A stretch of DNA of 5,872 bases from JAJRXG01 sp964470035 (GTDB lineage Bacteria; Bacteroidota; Bacteroidia; Chitinophagales; Saprospiraceae). Below are positions 5,607 to 5,872 of the stretch, in pieces. Location: the NCBI GenBank assembly GCA_964470035.1, contig CAYYBR010000261.1:1-5872 (forward strand). Direction: 5' to 3'. The position numbers and the translations under genes are program-made. Numbering within the stretch: the first letter of the stretch is position 1; every line of letters starts with the position of its first letter. The notes below the pieces were generated by a model, which did not search any database, was not told the origin of the DNA, and saw only the letters and a list, made by a program, of their open reading frames with translations.

Positions 5607-5713
5607 GTGATAATAACGACATGTTTAAGAGCTAGATGCTAAGATGCAACATATAACGCTACAACTCGAAGTGGATGAATTAGTTAATATTGTGATGTTG
5701 AGAAGACTTAGGT
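5607..5713. other. Divergent intergenic region between the sulfatase and MBL-fold genes
   Basis: These 107 bp must hold the promoters for both directions unless the right-hand gene lies in an operon read through from elsewhere. I find no convincing TTTG/TAnnTTTG pair on either strand. A 32-codon ORF (ATG at 5644, stop at 5740-5742, plus strand) covers much of it and overlaps the MBL start by 29 bp in another frame; its status is doubtful. Confidence 0.4.
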
Positions 5714-5872
5714 ATGATACTCCAACGGTTGAATATGGATAATTCGTGGCACTTGCAATTTGCGGGTGTAAGTCTGTTGATAGATCCATGGCTACAAGGT
5801 GCAGAGACAGATTATTTTGCTTGGTTTAATAAGCAGTGGCATCGTACTACGCCTATAAAATTAGAAGATGTA
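5714..5872 (+). CDS. MBL-fold metallo-hydrolase, N-terminal part only (cut by window edge)
   Basis: The first 53 residues of a gene that continues beyond the window. They read MILQRLNMDNSWHLQF (1-16), then GVSLLIDPWLQG (18-29). The N-terminal beta strands followed by G-x-x-LLIDPWL are characteristic of UlaG-like and related beta-lactamase-fold metal-dependent hydrolases, where the aspartate of IDP starts the fold's first loop. The metal-binding HxHxDH motif would lie further on, outside the window. The ATG at 5714 is the first in the frame after a stop at 5699-5701. An alternative ATG at residue 8 would cut into the first strand, so 5714 is preferred. It is divergent from the sulfatase. No specific substrate can be given, and a link to polysaccharide use is not shown. 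Confidence 0.7.
   Translation, partial: MILQRLNMDNSWHLQFAGVSLLIDPWLQGAETDYFAWFNKQWHRTTPIKLEDV

Overview
The window reads as a piece of a Bacteroidota genome, probably a polysaccharide-degrading and plausibly marine member. The best evidence is the sulfatase at 4020-5606, which ends in a type A type IX secretion (T9SS) sorting domain, a system confined to that phylum. A DUF4861-type lipoprotein, starts without a Shine-Dalgarno sequence and a TTTG-N19-TAnnTTT(G)-like promoter at 2645-2675 agree with this. No species can be named from the sequence alone.

Layout: 1-295 carries no recognisable gene but a dense set of hairpins and inverted repeats. Six genes then lie on the minus strand. Read in their own direction (right to left) they are: a secreted S1-type sulfatase (5606-4020), a VOC-fold protein (3987-3592), a small membrane protein with about four membrane segments and a GTG start (3581-3180), a 549-bp gap (3179-2631), a DUF4861-type lipoprotein (2630-1668), KduI 5-keto-4-deoxyuronate isomerase (1648-818), and a RAYT-type Y1 (HUH) transposase (811-296). 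At the right edge a plus-strand MBL-fold hydrolase gene begins at 5714 and leaves the window. It is divergent from the sulfatase across 107 bp.

How the genes may work together: DUF4861 lipoprotein and kduI are 19 bp apart and probably cotranscribed. KduI isomerises the 5-keto-4-deoxyuronate released by polysaccharide lyases, and the exported sulfatase would remove sulfate esters from a polymer or oligosaccharide. The set resembles the edge of a utilisation locus for a sulfated, uronic-acid-containing polysaccharide (ulvan- or glycosaminoglycan-like). That is inference: no lyase, SusC/SusD pair, kduD, kdgK or regulator is visible here. The VOC and membrane-protein genes may be only loosely linked to it.

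The most unusual part is the left end. The RAYT gene starts 6 bp after the kduI stop, and its 3' side is followed by a REP/BIME-like block (29-262) with outward-facing GTAGGATTT arms, a near-perfect inverted pair built on GGGTATGAAACCC, a diverged direct copy and three further hairpins. RAYT proteins are known to act on GTAG- or GGAC-headed REP hairpins, so this is a candidate transposase-plus-substrate pair in Bacteroidota.
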